64,000 bases of DNA from Vandiemenella viatica (GCA_031002005.1 CM061919.1:172839121-172903120); one strand, 5' to 3'. Positions 46,048 to 49,855 are shown, numbered from the stretch's first letter. The notes: generated by a model from the letters alone, not told the origin. A program made the numbers and translations.

Positions 46048-48224
46048 AACTACAAATCATACGAAAGTCAACTTCAGGGTGGGGAGTATTTCTTCCGAAA
46101 GTGGAGGTATAACCGCCCTTGGAAGCATGAGAAATAAAAAAAAAAAAAAATCTCCAAAAGTTACGGTCGATTAGTAGGGGGAAGGGTCTCCTTTAAAATC
46201 TCGCGTCATTTTAGAGGGGGGAGGGGTTCAGAATTCCGGAAAAAACACCTCACGTCATTAATGGAGTGTGGTGAGCTGGGTTAGCAGCTTGATGACTTGT
46301 GAACAGAGCTGCTAATTGGTTTTCTGCCTCATCATGATGACAGCTGCAATGGCTGTGCCCATTACGAATAACTTGTGTACGGACTACAGGTTGGCAGGAT
46401 CTGCACGAGGCTTCGCAAGGTGCTGAAGGCTTTCTTCTTGTGTTACGATTTGTGCTTCGGTCATCACTGAGCAGGGTCATCCATAGCTGCTCATTGATGG
46501 GTGCAAGCCGACTGGGCAGTGCCCGTGCCTGGCACAACAGTAGTGGGCCACGTTCTGAGATGACTTACCTGCTGTCAATTGCTGACTTTCATGCTGGAGA
46601 GCCACTATAGCAGGTGTGGCAACCACAATAATTACTGTAGACTGCATCTTTCCTTGGACATGGGCAGTCAGCAGCTTGATTACCACTTCCACATTGGTCA
46701 CATCTCTCCATTCATGAACCCGGTGCAGAATTTGTAGCACACAAGAGGGAGGCAGACACAGCAGGCCTACAACCACACAGTACACGAAGACAACTGAACC
46801 AGTGGTCAAAACGCCAGTCCATCTGGACACACCTAAATATTGCACTGTCCAAAAGTCTTCTCTTCCAATTAGTTTTCTAAATCTCACACATTTCTAGATG
46901 CATCATTGTGTTTGTGCTCCAGCTATAATATTCTCTATGAACACTGTTTAGCTTCACCCTTGGCTCATTAATTCTATGTTTCAATATTCCATACTTTCCA
47001 GCTGCTGTTTTCTAACCTTAATGTATTCTCTTCTTATTAATTTCTCAAAACTTCATACATCCCTATTACAGTAAAAGGTACTGTGATTTTCTTTATTATT
47101 ATTACTAAACAATGCTCTGCCATTTTTACTATTTTTTTCGAATGATTCATTTCCTCTTCACTTTACTCGTGCTCACCTTACACAACGTCTTCAATTCTGG
47201 AAACTGTTATTGTACACACAATCGCCTCCAGTCCTGGCCAAAGGGTTACCGAGCTCTCATATTTTCATTATAACCATCGCATAGTCACTTATTTTCTATA
47301 AGCCAATATATTATTTATTTTCAGCGGAACATTAATAACTGTATATCATTCTTGTTTAAAAAAATCTGCAACTAAATTATCTGATAATTTATAATTGACT
47401 TGTGAATGATCAGTGTATATTTAGTAGAGCATGTAAAGCACATATAAGCACAGTTTTGCCCTAGAAGAAGATCAAAGTAGATTGGCTGGAAGGTTGGCAT
47501 ATAATACTAGGCATACACAGCATCAACTGGGAAGCATGGAAACTCAATATGTTTACGTTCCAATATGAATCAATTCCTTTAAATGCTTTAATTTACGAGT
47601 TTTATACTGTTTACAGTCAATGGTACAATAGTGCCCTTACTAAATATATAAAAATAGTGCTTAGTTTAATTAGGTTATTACAGTAGTTGCACCTGTTCTT
47701 TGAACAGCATTTTTCTACCTTCCTTTTTCAATTATAGACTGAGAAAGTATGGAAATGCTGACTGCATCCCACACCACAACCATGGAATCTATAGCATTGA
47801 GGCCAAAACTAAACACACAAACAAGAAGAGAACACGTGGCAGCTCAGCAGTTCCAAGAAGCTCAATTTGTTCAGAATATATTGAACCTCTGAATTCTGCT
47901 CACAGTAATACAAAATCAAAAAATGTGCCATACAGACGCAGTGAAACAAGTAAGGAGAAACCAGACAAGGATGCTATCCACATCAAAGAAAACAGAATGA
48001 GTAGAAACACAATAACACCAGGTTCAAGAACTTCCGCAAGAGATAATACCACAGTCAATAAAGTTAGTTCTGTTGGTAATAATGACAAAGTCAAGTATAA
48101 TCGAGCAGGACCACATGAAAGGCATGCTGTGGAATCGAATATAGAATACACACAGGGTGATGAATTAAAAGCCATCAAATTGCTGCGATCTGAAGCAGCC
48201 ACACGCATGATAAGCAAGAGGTAA
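1934..48224 (+). CDS. Cdc14: CDC14-family dual-specificity protein phosphatase (5 coding exons)
   Basis: This is a Ser/Thr/Tyr dual-specificity phosphatase that, in the known family, removes CDK-type phosphates in mitotic exit, cytokinesis and ciliary functions. Exons: 1934-2411, 3461-3697, 25788-25917 (duplicate 32344-32473), 43714-43892 and 47738-48224. All introns are GT-AG and the phases agree: 2, 2, 0, 2. The total is about 503 residues if one missing base in exon 1 is allowed for. Exons 1-2 give the N-terminal CDC14 domain ([22 protein letters not shown]). Exon 3 gives the general-acid Asp (about residue 254, in FMDGG) and the catalytic Cys (about 281). Exon 4 completes the P-loop HCKAGLGRTG, with Arg about 287. 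Exon 5 is a basic, Ser/Asn-rich tail starting LRKYGNAD. The gene is convergent with glutamate dehydrogenase. Intron 2 is at least 22 kb and packed with transposons. Confidence 0.93.
2412..3460 (+). other. CDC14 intron 1
   Basis: A 1049-bp GT-AG intron. It contains a short TG microsatellite at about 2853-2879. I see no transposon protein remnant or gene. Confidence 0.75.
3461..3697 (+). CDS. Cdc14: CDC14 coding exon 2
   Basis: A 237-nt exon starts after 'tttctacag' and ends AAG AG|gtattc. It encodes [19 protein letters not shown] and [10 protein letters not shown], all strongly CDC14-like, and forms the end of the N-terminal domain and the linker into the phosphatase domain. It starts by completing an Arg codon begun in exon 1 and leaves two bases for exon 3. 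Confidence 0.92.
3698..4327 (+). other. start of CDC14 intron 2, no recognised feature
   Basis: AT-rich intronic sequence. A stretch around 4258-4310 (gacgcgtttcgccc) resembles sequence often seen in dispersed insect repeats, but I cannot classify it. Confidence 0.5.
4328..5270 (+). mobile_element. hAT transposon remnant, ZMYM1-like transposase N-terminus
   Basis: The left end caggggcgccgact looks like a hAT terminal repeat. An ATG at 4712 opens [10 protein letters not shown] followed by a Ser-rich stretch, a common start for ZMYM1/zinc-finger-like hAT transposases. Further on, decayed frames read ESYQKVNLK and [13 protein letters not shown], matching the conserved LxRGH region of that family. 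The rest of the transposase and the right terminal repeat are missing. It lies in CDC14 intron 2 and is dead. Confidence 0.6.
5275..5830 (-). mobile_element. LINE 3' fragment (reverse transcriptase C-terminus), decayed
   Basis: On the - strand, frames read [31 protein letters not shown] and [13 protein letters not shown], the usual C-terminal end of CR1/Jockey-like non-LTR reverse transcriptases. Frameshifts separate them. The same family recurs, in either orientation, at 15603-15840, 44100-44340 and 63890-64000. Confidence 0.65.
6013..7060 (-). pseudogene. Tc1-like transposase pseudogene
   Basis: The start is at the [12 protein letters not shown] segment near 7057. The N-terminal DNA-binding part is readable to about 6838. 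The catalytic part is spread over at least three frames with stops. The C-terminal motif PPNSPDMN lies at about 6243-6220. The ordinary length for the family is about 340 residues, which fits the space between the terminal repeats. Confidence 0.75.
6013..7203 (-). mobile_element. Tc1/mariner element, full length but inactive
   Basis: A 1.19 kb element is bounded by inverted repeats beginning CACTGAAG, with 'ccaaagaaac' a few bases in at both ends, and is flanked by TA at 6011-6012 and 7204-7205, the Tc1 target. The - strand encodes a broken transposase: [18 protein letters not shown] and a helix-turn-helix-like segment near 7060-6880, then frameshifted pieces, then [15 protein letters not shown] near 6240, which is the catalytic-domain signature around the last acidic residue. 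Several frames are needed, so it cannot make transposase. Confidence 0.85.
7256..7495 (+). repeat. tRNA-derived SINE (copy 1, complete)
   Basis: A Pol III A box (tggtgtaacgg) and a perfect B box (ggttcgaatcc) are followed by a family-specific body and a short A-rich tail. It is flanked by a perfect 11-bp target duplication, tgatttgttgg, at 7245-7255 and 7496-7506. This is the best-preserved copy; relatives are at 39075, 49856 (-), 53838 and, diverged, 8395 (-). Confidence 0.9.
7507..8390 (-). repeat. transposon tail remnant and unassigned sequence
   Basis: At about 7715-7760 the reverse complement ends 'gtgagtaaagctagtaatt', like the tail of the element at 8750-9475, so a diverged copy probably lies on the - strand to about 8130. 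Beyond that I see nothing. Confidence 0.35.
8395..8560 (-). repeat. diverged tRNA-SINE fragment
   Basis: On the - strand the B-box-like 'gttcgaatcacc' is followed by the SINE body words 'cagatttaggttttctgtgg' and 'gccgggatgg'. It is more diverged than copy 1 and no target duplication was found. Confidence 0.55.
8750..9475 (+). mobile_element. unclassified dispersed element with internal 147-bp tandem repeats
   Basis: It opens with a 'tgtttgtgggtttgtgg...cgtcttctatgcattcc' segment of a type common in insect repeats and closes with 'attgccgggtcagctagtc'. Between them are three tandem 147-bp units. No protein is encoded. The ends suggest a non-autonomous element or a LINE tail; I cannot assign a class. 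Confidence 0.5.
8944..9370 (+). repeat. 147-bp tandem repeat, 3 copies
   Basis: Units start at 8944, 9091 and 9238 with 'ccccataatttaggcaaa' and continue 'atccgatttagata', 'cttatactttaaaacaaac' and 'ctgcctac'. Spacing is constant at 147 bp and the third copy is the most diverged at its end. Confidence 0.8.
9904..10030 (+). repeat. left terminal inverted repeat of the 4.5 kb element
   Basis: The outer ~53 bp matches the right end with only a few differences by eye. After a gap of unrelated bases a second block, near 9981-10020 (accagagggcagcactaact), matches again. Confidence 0.75.
10091..10342 (+). pseudogene. ORF a of the 4.5 kb element, unrecognised
   Basis: An open frame without an in-frame ATG ends in TGA at 10340. 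A nearby ATG at 10116 starts [10 protein letters not shown] in another frame, so one frameshift may separate start and body. The readable part includes [13 protein letters not shown] and [15 protein letters not shown]. It ends 26 bp before the TATA box of ORF b. I do not recognise it. A weak echo of '[11 protein letters not shown]' occurs in ORF d as '[10 protein letters not shown]'. Confidence 0.3.
10368..10403 (+). promoter_or_regulatory. core promoter of ORF b (TATA + initiator)
   Basis: TATAAATA at 10368-10375 and the arthropod initiator TCAGT at 10399-10403 put the A(+1) at 10401, 33 bases after the TATA start. The ORF b ATG follows 30 bases downstream at 10431. Confidence 0.6.
10431..11036 (+). 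pseudogene. ORF b of the 4.5 kb element, three in-frame stops
   Basis: The frame runs 201 codons from ATG 10431 to the final stop at 11034-11036 with no indel, but is interrupted by TGA at 10566, TAG at 10695 and TAG at 10749. It aligns along its length with ORF c: [15 protein letters not shown] vs [30 protein letters not shown] vs [15 protein letters not shown], and YGVFLGEST vs RGIFFAEST. At the three stops ORF c has Arg, Leu and Trp codons, so each stop is explained by a point mutation. The tail has [14 protein letters not shown]. The pattern G-I-x4-S-T-W-x2-L-V faintly recalls PC4/p15-type single-strand DNA-binding domains; that is a guess. Confidence 0.6.
11098..11610 (+). pseudogene. 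ORF c of the 4.5 kb element, paralogue of ORF b, two frameshifts
   Basis: Starting at ATG 11098 ([14 protein letters not shown]), the frame shifts near 11170-11180 into [16 protein letters not shown] and stays open through AKILFHQ and [18 protein letters not shown]. It shifts again near 11490-11500 into [20 protein letters not shown] and ends with TAG at 11608-11610, about 171 codons. It aligns with ORF b over nearly its whole length, so the pair arose by tandem duplication. Decay is by indels here but by stop mutations in ORF b. No known family is recognised with confidence. Confidence 0.6.
11610..11834 (+). pseudogene. ORF d of the 4.5 kb element, unrecognised
   Basis: The open frame overlaps the stop of ORF c by one base and lacks an ATG start; the first in-frame ATG is near 11652. 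It contains [19 protein letters not shown] and [14 protein letters not shown]. Its end overlaps the 3' end of the converging - strand gene by 14 bp. It may be a remnant of another paralogous unit or of a downstream exon. Confidence 0.3.
11821..13976 (-). CDS. micro-exon gene of the 4.5 kb element, unrecognised, probably decayed
   Basis: On the - strand I read: exon 1, ~13976-13883 ([18 protein letters not shown], acidic end; an ATC stands where an ATG might have been); 13804-13756 (49 nt); 13684-13631 (54 nt); 13541-13487 (55 nt); then the 60-nt micro-exon array; 12499-12410 (90 nt, ending [11 protein letters not shown]-like); and last exon 12365-11821, ending in TGA. The 60- and 90-nt exons and the last exon all join in phase 1, with acceptors like ttttgttgtag and donors gtaagtag. 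The last exon is acidic and rich in Leu and Trp ([25 protein letters not shown]), like an activation domain. Lesions: no ATG, phase breaks at the 49- and 55-nt exons, one acceptor tag to taa, and one acceptor ag to ac at 12500. A nuclear regulator is my inference only. Confidence 0.45.
12410..13490 (-). repeat. tandem micro-exon array, ~138-bp unit
   Basis: Repeating units of exon (60 nt) plus intron (~78 nt). Class A exons: 13408-13349, 13270-13211, 12988-12942 (13-nt deletion, acceptor lost) and 12639-12580; they encode [11 protein letters not shown]...AADFT-like peptides. Class B exons: 13131-13072 and 12863-12804, [10 protein letters not shown]...CFT-like. A truncated remnant lies at 12705-12733. 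The intron parts (tcagtcacatatgcattaag, attcacatgaaaaa) are nearly identical across all units while class A and B exons hardly align. Confidence 0.75.
14003..14024 (-). promoter_or_regulatory. possible TATA box of the micro-exon gene
   Basis: The - strand reads TATAAATTC at 14022-14014, about 40 bases upstream of the first readable codons. It mirrors the TATAAATA ahead of ORF b on the other strand. No unique initiator was picked. Confidence 0.4.
14270..14395 (-). repeat. right terminal inverted repeat of the 4.5 kb element
   Basis: It is the reverse complement of 9904-10030: outer block 14343-14395 (ctacctccccccaccaact on +) and an inner block with ccagttagtgctgtcctctgg. The two blocks are separated by bases that differ from those in the left repeat. 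Confidence 0.75.
16200..16582 (-). mobile_element. LINE reverse transcriptase fragment (3' side of Gypsy insertion)
   Basis: The - strand reads [17 protein letters not shown], then [11 protein letters not shown], then [11 protein letters not shown] with the FADD catalytic motif of reverse transcriptase. It joins directly to the fragment at 21870-22350 when the Gypsy element is removed. CR1/Jockey-like, decayed. Confidence 0.75.
16578..16582 (+). repeat. 5-bp target site duplication of the Gypsy element (left)
   Basis: attat lies directly before the TG of the left LTR and is repeated exactly at 21870-21874 after the CA of the right LTR. Confidence 0.9.
16583..17026 (-). repeat. Gypsy 3' LTR
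   Basis: 444 bp, nearly identical to 21426-21869; the visible differences are agctt/agcct near 16891 and atgtctc/atgcctc near 16930. It holds a TATATAA box on the - strand near 16812-16818 and a poly(A) signal AATAAA at 16620-16615. The gag-pol stop falls inside it. Confidence 0.95.
16893..21389 (-). CDS. Gypsy Gag-Pol polyprotein, 1498 residues, intact
   Basis: A single ORF from an ATG 37 bases inside the 5' LTR. In order: Gag (about 1-285); basic region and CCHC knuckle [14 protein letters not shown] (308-321); aspartic protease with LQVDTGA (DTG at 376-378); reverse transcriptase with YLDD at 658-661; RNase H with TDASDYG (about 806); integrase with the HHCC zinc motif (His 1039 onward, CTIC at 1072-1075) and a D53D35E core (Asp 1102, Asp 1156 in TDNGPQF, Glu 1192); then a DNA-binding tail and a Pro/Ser-rich end. 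Gag and Pol are fused without the usual frameshift. The last 44 codons, after reading through the polypurine tract, lie in the 3' LTR. It resembles Gypsy proteins often annotated 'K02A2.6-like'. All catalytic motifs are present. Confidence 0.95.
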   Translation of the reverse strand: MATPAAPTEWQQFLQGLLHQFFESQRQLIAEVRNLRQPTAPPPFPAFNDDVEEWETYEKRIKQHFAIHHISKEEDQRAYFLSWNQSKMYVLLTKLQPQDPDTLTFTTICTTLNAYYRRRYHVVAARVEFYQCRKKPDQTYRQWAAELQGLSRKCKFQTRCSHESYADDMVRDHIIQAAPDAALRHDALKLEDPSLEQVIELAYKFEISTAADRRLESWADVAAIRTDVEDTQDVAAIQSSQSRSSRHHNRGPLPQKDIEPARSGRGTKSRQQQRIPQRRRRSPLRLPSCPACYSAHERENCPDRWAECSRCGKEGHLASVCRTNTTNANPGSRRPGSYQDRLSGAPMDINQVDTSTASKLFIDVTVNGKPLRLQVDTGAAVSLLNYTTYVQIGSPPLSPAPKRLLTYNKQEIALLGQFTANVMYKSVHRSVPFLVVNSSLTADLFGLDAFRLFGFSIEDNIHLVSQHVPFPEVDALCTEFQDLFSPGVGCAKDFEASLQLRPDVRPRYFRARQVPVALQQPLQEELQRLQDEGILQPVRFSPWATPLVIVQKPGRRLRLCGDFKTTVNPHLLVDDYPLPRPDDLFRKLAGGTYFTKIDLAEAYLQIPLDIQSRQYTVINTPSGLFQLNRLMFGLASAPAIFQRYLEQLLQDIPGCINYLDDIVVTGPSAAEHMTNLRLLFLRLRAAGLKCNLSKCQFFQQSISYLGHIIAQEGISPAFSYVDAISNLPRPQDLHQLKSFLGKISYYRKFIPSAAQVAAPLYHLCRKNVPFRWTPACETAFHTLKQQLKSAACLMPYTPNLPLILATDASDYGVGAVLSHKLPDGTERPVAYISKALSAAQLKYSQIEKEALAIVFACSKFYSLLYGISFHLITDHKPLLSLFDPSTRLPTKTSHRIQRWALFLSQFRYTMHFRTTSRHANADALSRLPQGPDLAFDKSELLVFQIDDDIQEALKTFPVTASKVAAATGEDPLLRVIRHHIQHGWQTRSPPRHHQDLKFYYSIRHQLSVVEGVLLRTEPNSTPRVVVPRSLQPTILQTLHQGHWGIARTKSLARRHVFWIGLTTDVTKMVRRCTICAQQLPRPPQKFLSWPAPSGPWERIHLDFAGPFLGHQWLLVTDAFSHFPYVVRCSTITTEVTISALTKIFSIEGLPYAIVTDNGPQFRSREFLSFCTANNIQHLLTPPFHPQSNGEAERLVRTFKTQMTKYTTSHKLEEALTLFLSSYRTTPVGAKSPAELLHGRQPRTLLHLLLPPPKVQVPSGPFRFTPGSLVWARGFGSRAGWLPGVIQRPRGRQLFDVSLDGRIVRRHRNQLRPRYPTAPSSSTTARPSTSSSPSLPPPPLLPSNRCSGTVTAPPTTPQPVGRSDTLQPQPLDHLRGPSSAPPVQPPAIDADEPMPLAPQVPPPQPAPRRRSARIARGTAPYSPGGSLHSLLQGAAADDLADVADIASPPPPREGGMFSLPVKAPARQTSHTTRLHAGIHIRLQTGAETSKQTRKTNRII
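17027..17053 (-). other. Gypsy polypurine tract and adjacent homopolymer
   Basis: On the - strand a 15-C run is followed by gggagggagg and then the TG of the 3' LTR. It is translated as part of Gag-Pol (PPPPREGGM). It primes plus-strand synthesis in this class of element. Confidence 0.8.
21403..21425 (-). other. Gypsy primer binding site
   Basis: The - strand sequence next to the 5' LTR is g-tggcgacaaggttggga. It begins TGG, as expected for pairing with a tRNA 3' CCA end. I cannot name the tRNA. Confidence 0.65.
21426..21869 (-). repeat. Gypsy 5' LTR
   Basis: Same length as the 3' copy. TATATAA on the - strand near 21661-21655 would drive the element; AATAAA lies at 21463-21458. Confidence 0.95.
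22350..23605. mobile_element. unclassified ~1.2 kb insertion in the LINE
   Basis: It interrupts the LINE linker/RT region. It contains a 76-bp tandem repeat and a GC-rich block (about 23190-23600). Its ends carry tgagtgatag and, inverted, tgagtgacag. It could be a solo LTR or a non-autonomous DNA element. No ORF is convincing. Confidence 0.4.
22480..22730 (+). repeat. 76-bp tandem repeat, ~3.3 copies
   Basis: The word tcttgcagattaagatctt begins at 22511, 22587 and 22663, with the following 'ataaatcc(a/t)gt(a/g)atcacaaa' and 'taatacaat' conserved in each unit. Confidence 0.85.
25130..25720 (-). mobile_element. LINE reverse transcriptase fragment (copy 1)
   Basis: On the - strand a frame reads [35 protein letters not shown] and [11 protein letters not shown], the palm motif with TDD in place of ADD, then [14 protein letters not shown]. 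It belongs to a second LINE type, distinct from the CR1/Jockey-like copies above. The same fragment is at about 31710-32280. Confidence 0.7.
25788..25917 (+). CDS. Cdc14: CDC14 coding exon 3, catalytic Cys (copy 1)
   Basis: 130 nt between tttgtcag and gtgagttg. Encodes [17 protein letters not shown] with the general-acid Asp, and ends AVHCK with the nucleophile Cys. The phase fits exon 2 (completing a Ser codon) and exon 4 (phase 0). The choice of acceptor at 25787 rather than the ccag at 25794 is forced by phase. Identical protein is encoded at 32344-32473. Confidence 0.9.
26370..26610 (+). repeat. SINE-like repeat (copy 1)
   Basis: Body words parallel the tRNA-SINE (ccatggtttcggttttctat, gaaatcatttcaggtgatg, gatggtttcttcg) and it ends in a 14-16-base poly(A). 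The tRNA head is degenerate. The equivalent in copy 2 is at about 32925-33163. Confidence 0.55.
27360..27740 (+). mobile_element. LINE RT C-terminal fragment (copy 1)
   Basis: Frames read [11 protein letters not shown], then [10 protein letters not shown], then pieces matching the LEYCSAVWDPF and [11 protein letters not shown] type C-terminal region, and [13 protein letters not shown]. Frameshifts are present. The equivalent is at 33890-34265. Confidence 0.7.
27831..30568. mobile_element. copy-1 half of the nested DNA transposons
   Basis: The outer inverted repeat starts at 27831 (aaggtggccataca) and the inner hAT begins at 28146 after atgcaaac (28138-28145). Both are cut off by the gap; the complete arrangement is visible at 34359-41094. 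No intact ORF is present. Confidence 0.7.
30569..31568. other. assembly gap of exactly 1000 N
   Basis: 1000 consecutive N, a typical placeholder for a gap of unknown size. Any frame running through it is meaningless. Confidence 0.99.
31710..32280 (-). mobile_element. LINE reverse transcriptase fragment (copy 2)
   Basis: Second copy of the fragment at 25130-25720, with the poly-T run near 31937 shorter. Confidence 0.65.
32344..32473 (+). CDS. Cdc14: CDC14 coding exon 3, catalytic Cys (copy 2)
   Basis: Identical protein and splice sites to 25788-25917. Because the exon is 130 nt, splicing in both copies would shift the frame, so at most one can be used in a functional mRNA. It is probably the same locus assembled twice. 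Confidence 0.88.
32925..33163 (+). repeat. SINE-like repeat (copy 2)
   Basis: Second copy of 26370-26610, ending in a longer poly(A) run of 17 bases. Confidence 0.55.
33890..34265 (+). mobile_element. LINE RT C-terminal fragment (copy 2)
   Basis: Second copy of 27360-27740; contains the same [11 protein letters not shown] and [11 protein letters not shown] segments. Confidence 0.65.
34667..37223. mobile_element. non-autonomous hAT element, 2557 bp
   Basis: Ends cagaggcggccttag and, inverted, cagcggcgaccttaa match at 12 of 15 positions. A perfect 8-bp target duplication, atgcaaac, lies at 34659-34666 and 37224-37231, diagnostic of hAT. The interior has only scraps; near 36840-36930 a frame reads [17 protein letters not shown], like the N-terminus of ZMYM1-type hAT transposases. 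It is inserted in the outer element. Confidence 0.85.
37232..38018 (+). other. interior of outer element / intron, no coding
   Basis: AT-rich sequence between the two hATs, with no ORF or repeat motif I recognise. Confidence 0.5.
38289..40597 (-). pseudogene. hAT transposase with one intron, broken by a SINE and a frameshift
   Basis: Exon 1, 40597-40465, starts [16 protein letters not shown] with a Cys-x2-Cys finger part (CLICPSGTF). Intron 40464-40177 has gtaaga and ctcacag ends. Exon 2 starts KHHQSFKS and contains VATDGSNHG (first catalytic Asp), [12 protein letters not shown] (second Asp), the CPAHVLHN motif and SRWLSL. It is cut at about 39310 by the SINE and resumes at 39074 with [16 protein letters not shown] one-base shift in an A run near 38980 leads to the last part, with the hAT dimerisation region [17 protein letters not shown] and the stop at 38289. 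Total roughly 640 residues, usual for hAT. Inactive as assembled. Confidence 0.85.
39075..39299 (+). repeat. tRNA-SINE (copy 2, 5' truncated) inside the hAT transposase
   Basis: Starts cggctagcgttctgg, lacking about 22 bases of the head, with an intact B box ggttcgaatcc and a 15-base A tail. A target duplication close to aaaatattat lies at about 39065-39074 and 39300-39309. It disrupts the transposase. Confidence 0.85.
41095..41600 (+). other. intronic sequence, nothing recognised
   Basis: AT-rich, with no ORF or motif I can support. Confidence 0.5.
41600..42985 (-). pseudogene. transposon-encoded protein pseudogene, insect repeat family
   Basis: On the - strand, in order and in several frames: [18 protein letters not shown] (about 42985), a break (inserted sequence), GSSKTSL (about 42430), [34 protein letters not shown] (about 42090), [18 protein letters not shown] (about 41915), [19 protein letters not shown] and GKWNAT segments (about 41700). 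Versions of this protein are repeated in many insect genomes; I cannot name its superfamily. Multiple stops and frameshifts make it dead. It lies in CDC14 intron 3. Confidence 0.65.
42443..42825 (+). mobile_element. G+C-rich insertion, hAT-like left end
   Basis: Begins cagggccgcatttaggct, a typical hAT terminal sequence, and is full of 'ggccc' words. It interrupts the repeat-encoded pseudogene between GSSKTSL and its N-terminal part. No matching right terminal repeat or target duplication was found. Confidence 0.45.
42986..43713 (+). other. end of CDC14 intron 3
   Basis: No gene or repeat recognised. The acceptor is gattgtgcag just before 43714. Confidence 0.6.
43714..43892 (+). CDS. Cdc14: CDC14 coding exon 4, P-loop
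   Basis: 179 nt. Starts [11 protein letters not shown], completing the HCx5R phosphatase loop with Arg, and continues [18 protein letters not shown] and WLWAKGDYY. The donor is AC AG|gtattt. The acceptor phase matches exon 3 exactly. Confidence 0.95.
44000..45230 (-). mobile_element. heavily decayed LINE fragment
   Basis: The reverse complement shows the 'gtacatggaatggatgaaatgaccattacc' C-terminal word shared with 5520 and 63950, a palm-region echo near 44760 (tcatttgcaacc on +) and a MDEMD..AKL segment near 45010 like the one beside the Gypsy insertion. The frame is badly broken. Confidence 0.5.
45231..45885 (+). other. intronic sequence, nothing recognised
   Basis: CDC14 intron 4. No supported feature. 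Confidence 0.5.
45886..46265. mobile_element. MITE, ~380 bp
   Basis: Ends tccactaatgatgtgagatg (45886) and, inverted, tccattaatgacgtgaggtg (46265) match at 16 of 20. The interior has G runs, a 27-bp TA run (46015-46041) and an A run (46136-46150). No ORF. Class unknown. Confidence 0.65.
46266..46832 (-). CDS. coding-like island, unrecognised candidate exon(s)
   Basis: In contrast to its AT-rich surroundings this stretch has balanced composition and long open frames on the - strand. A candidate exon 46832-46569 (264 nt, phase 1-1) follows atatttag and ends gcag|gtaagtc, an excellent donor. It reads [37 protein letters not shown] and [18 protein letters not shown], with two hydrophobic stretches. 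A second open stretch (46537-46250) has a run of Cys and His ([18 protein letters not shown]). It could be part of a gene nested in CDC14 intron 4 or an unknown transposon. No family recognised; neither ATG nor partner exon found. Confidence 0.25.
46890..47737 (+). other. end of CDC14 intron 4, nothing recognised
   Basis: AT-rich. The acceptor is a pyrimidine-rich tract ending attatag at 47737. Confidence 0.6.
47738..48224 (+). CDS. Cdc14: CDC14 coding exon 5, C-terminal tail
   Basis: 487 nt ending in TAA at 48222-48224, about 162 residues. Starts LRKYGNAD, then becomes basic and Ser/Thr/Asn-rich with little conservation expected, and ends near [13 protein letters not shown], which resembles the TQGDKLRALK-type segment of animal CDC14. 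The last codons AAG AGG TAA also form a good donor (AAGAG|gtaaat), so the true tail may be spliced further. Confidence 0.85.
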
Positions 48225-48444
48225 ATGGTGAATTCAACCGTCTCCTGGTTCTTACTGAACTTTATTAGGCCAAACACAAACAACCAGAACAGTACAGAAA
48301 GAACAAATATAGCAAACTATGATAGTGTGAAACACACAGAACATTTCATTGTCTGCAGAACGTGTATGTTGTATTTGATCTGCACGTAATGTGTGTAATA
48401 AGGTACAAGATATGCTGAAAATATATATATAAAGTTTTTTTAAT

Positions 48445-48450
48445 AATAAA
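48445..48450 (+). terminator. candidate CDC14 poly(A) signal
   Basis: AATAAA about 220 bp after the stop codon, followed by A/T-rich sequence. It supports 48222 as the stop for at least one transcript form. Confidence 0.5.
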
Positions 48451-49847
48451 GTGAAAAAATATTCAGTGGTCTAATTTTATGTTTGTAGTAAAGATTCATC
48501 TTAAGTGTAGCAAAATATGAAGAAAAAGAAAGGAAAACAAAAGAAAAAGTACAAATCATGGTCATCAACTAACATTTGATTTTGGGCATGGGAAAGTATT
48601 TCTGCATAAATTAAGGGGGCAGGAACTGGAACAAAATTATGGAAATATGTGGTGGAAAGTCTATCTCAAACAATGAAAGAATTTAAGTGGAAATTCACAT
48701 AACGCAAAAATAAATGTCGGGAACTTGCCAGTGAGGCACATGCACCTTTGAAATTAAAAAAAAGTTTACAACTAATTAACATCAATTGTTTCAGTGGAAA
48801 TGTCAAACTTATGCATAGTGTTCAAGTAATTTGATACAGGAGGCCACAATTACCTACAACTTGTGTGATGTATATTTTATTTCTGTGATTTTTGTTTTTT
48901 CTAAAGGATAGGAATATGAAATTAGGTCTTTAAAAATGTGACACATAGGTTTCGTAAACATTTCTCTGGTTCATCAGGCTCCCTACACTCCAGACATGTC
49001 TTCTGATCCTATTTGACTGTTACCCAGGCCAAATTTCAAATGAAAGATTTTTTAGAATGGAAGAGATTTGTTAGAATGGCAAAACATTAAGGGCTGAATT
49101 TCCAAACACATATCTGTACTACTTTCAGCAAGATCATCAAGGGACATCTGTAAATCTGTACTTTGAGAAGGAGCAAATTCTTGATAATTGTATTTCTGAT
49201 GGGTAAATGTGCTACATTTTGAACATATTTCAAACAGGTAACATACAACTTACAGTAAAGGTGGTTGGGTAAAAAAATGGTCTATAACGATGAAGCAGAA
49301 CTATAAGTGTCGTAGGGCTGCCAGACAACACCATTACAGTTCTGACTGTCACAGCTGTAACACCAGACCTGAAGATGGTGGCCGAGTTAGCCGCTAAAAG
49401 CTCGTCTTTCTACAACACTATCCGCAGAGATCCCATGAAGATTAGATGTCAACTCTCATGAACCCAATAACTCATTCACAGTCATGTGTTTGAAAAATCA
49501 CCTCCTCATCTCAATTTGTGAGAAATGGGTCCAATCTCTGATAATAGGTCCCTATTATAGAACCTTTGATAAGCACCGTTTGTATAAATATTTATTTTAA
49601 TATTAGGTTTGACAAAATAAAGAAATGAACCACAACTCATCACAGGTGACGACAGACAAGGAATAATATTGTTAACCTTTGACCTGTGCATTTGATTCTC
49701 TATTTTATTTTAATTATATGTTTTCTTACTCTCTTCATCATTTATATCTGCTCCTCCTACTCAGTAATGTGTTCGTTATTTGATCTCCCTGCCATCATTA
49801 TCAGTGCTGTTTTCTCAAGTTGCAGTTTGAATCCACAGTATTAAGGC
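48451..49847. other. intergenic, minor repeat debris
   Basis: No gene. Around 49370-49400 the word cctgaagatggtggccgag is of a type seen in dispersed insect repeats; I cannot classify it further. Confidence 0.5.
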
Positions 49848-49855
49848 TTAGTGTC

